DNA of 31,950 nt from assembly GCA_937923795.1 (NCBI GenBank), contig CALDWI010000067.1, positions 1-31,950 on the forward strand. Direction: 5' to 3'. The notes below the pieces were generated by a model that searched no databases, was not told where the DNA came from, and was given only the letters and a program-made list of their open reading frames with translations. Both the position numbers and the translations under genes were made by a program. The DNA is from an uncultured Collinsella sp. GTDB taxonomy: Bacteria; Actinomycetota; Coriobacteriia; Coriobacteriales; Coriobacteriaceae. Numbering within the stretch: the first letter of the stretch is position 1; the number at the start of each line of letters is the position of its first letter. Of this stretch, positions 31,751-31,950 are shown one piece after another.

Positions 31751-31833
31751 AGTTAGTCGTTGGGGACGTTCTTAAGTTAGTCGTTGGGGACGTTCTTAAA
31801 TGACTAGGCAAACAAGAACGTCCCCAACGACTA
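31751..31833. repeat. Tandem and inverted copies of the AAGAACGTCCCC unit
   Basis: A 24-bp unit (AGTTAGTCGTTGGGGACG then TTCTTA) occurs twice in exact tandem at 31751-31774 and 31775-31798. The second merges into the full 27-nt hairpin AGTCGTT...AATGACT (31779-31805). An inverted AAGAACGTCCCCAACGACTA follows at 31814-31833, giving a 20-bp perfect inverted repeat with each tandem copy. Confidence 0.88.
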
Positions 31834-31836
31834 TCA

Positions 31837-31860
31837 GCACAAGGAGTGTCCCCAAGTGCC
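31837..31860 (+). repeat. GTCCCC-type repeat unit related to 4491-4539
   Basis: GCACAAGGAGTGTCCCC followed by AAGTGCC resembles the degenerate units behind pepT, sharing AAGGAGTGTCCC and CCCCAAGTGCC. Confidence 0.7.
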
Positions 31861-31950
31861 AAAACGACTAGTCGGACAACGCCGATGTTTTGGCGAAGTC
31901 AGACACTATGACCCAATCCAGGGGCACGGAAACGACAGGAGCCCCCGCTC

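Larger units (their letters stand above)
31416..31950. other. Gene-free region at the right edge, filled with repeats
   Basis: No coding sequence is supported over this stretch. It contains the promoter region of the pyridoxamine kinase gene, a 28-bp perfect inverted repeat (31598-31749), a 24-bp tandem repeat with an inverted partner (31751-31833) and another GTCCCC-type unit (31837-31860). The last 90 bases show nothing recognisable. Confidence 0.7.

Noticed and set aside
31751..31860. CRISPR array
   Set aside because: The 24-bp copies are contiguous or inverted with no regular spacers, and no cas gene is present.

Overview
The window looks like a chromosomal segment of a GC-rich gut actinobacterium, most likely a Collinsella-type member of the Coriobacteriia. 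That assignment is inferred from gene order, from protein sequences that read as coriobacterial, and from the dense GTCCCC-rich intergenic repeats; it was not tested by a database search. Almost everything is housekeeping. There is no phage, no transposase gene, no CRISPR array, and no tRNA or rRNA.

Layout. Positions 1-131 hold no gene I can support. From 132 to 3017, on the minus strand, lie a phosphohexomutase and a two-gene unit of a DtxR/MntR-type metal regulator and a stand-alone homocysteine S-methyltransferase. A palindrome at 3071-3090 separates that unit from the divergent pepT (3138-4385, plus strand). From 4763 to 14266, minus strand, runs a complete F-type ATP synthase operon (atpI-like, atpB, E, F, H, A, G, D, C), followed by a strong hairpin and then murA and an LCP cell-wall ligase gene. 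Next on the minus strand are upp, glpK, a Sua5/YrdC threonylcarbamoyl-AMP synthase, a toxin-antitoxin pair with its own promoter and operator, prmC, prfA, and an amino-acid ABC transporter operon (binding lipoprotein, permease, ATPase) that runs into an M20 peptidase. An aldose-1-epimerase-like gene and an unknown membrane-anchored acidic protein follow. A short plus-strand block (28403-30136) carries an MFS exporter and a low-molecular-weight tyrosine phosphatase. The window ends with a pyridoxamine kinase and TIGR04076-family pair (minus) and a 535-base gene-free stretch packed with inverted repeats.

How the genes work together. The ATP synthase block supplies energy. Its c subunit lacks the glutamine and serine of Na+ rings, so it is probably proton-driven. 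murA and LCP act at the start and end of wall-polymer assembly. PrmC methylates the GGQ glutamine of RF1 (PrfA), encoded just upstream of it. The ABC transporter and M20 peptidase suggest uptake and hydrolysis of small peptides or amino acids.

What stands out. Several genes end directly on palindromic repeats that touch or nearly touch the stop codon, in at least three sequence families. At three loci the layout is shared: stop codon, terminal palindrome, strong central hairpin, then a 27-nt hairpin unit built around AAGAACGTCCCC. Two long copies (4568-4762 and 20169-20410) have conserved ends and a conserved GACC-TTCT-GGTC apex, but their stem sequences differ and remain complementary, which indicates selection on structure. 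Other notable points are an 8-codon leader ORF ending in TAG upstream of the RF1 gene, a roughly 120-residue acidic insertion in PrmC, an ATP synthase b subunit with a signal-peptide-like N-terminus, and a perfect 28-bp inverted repeat near the right end.
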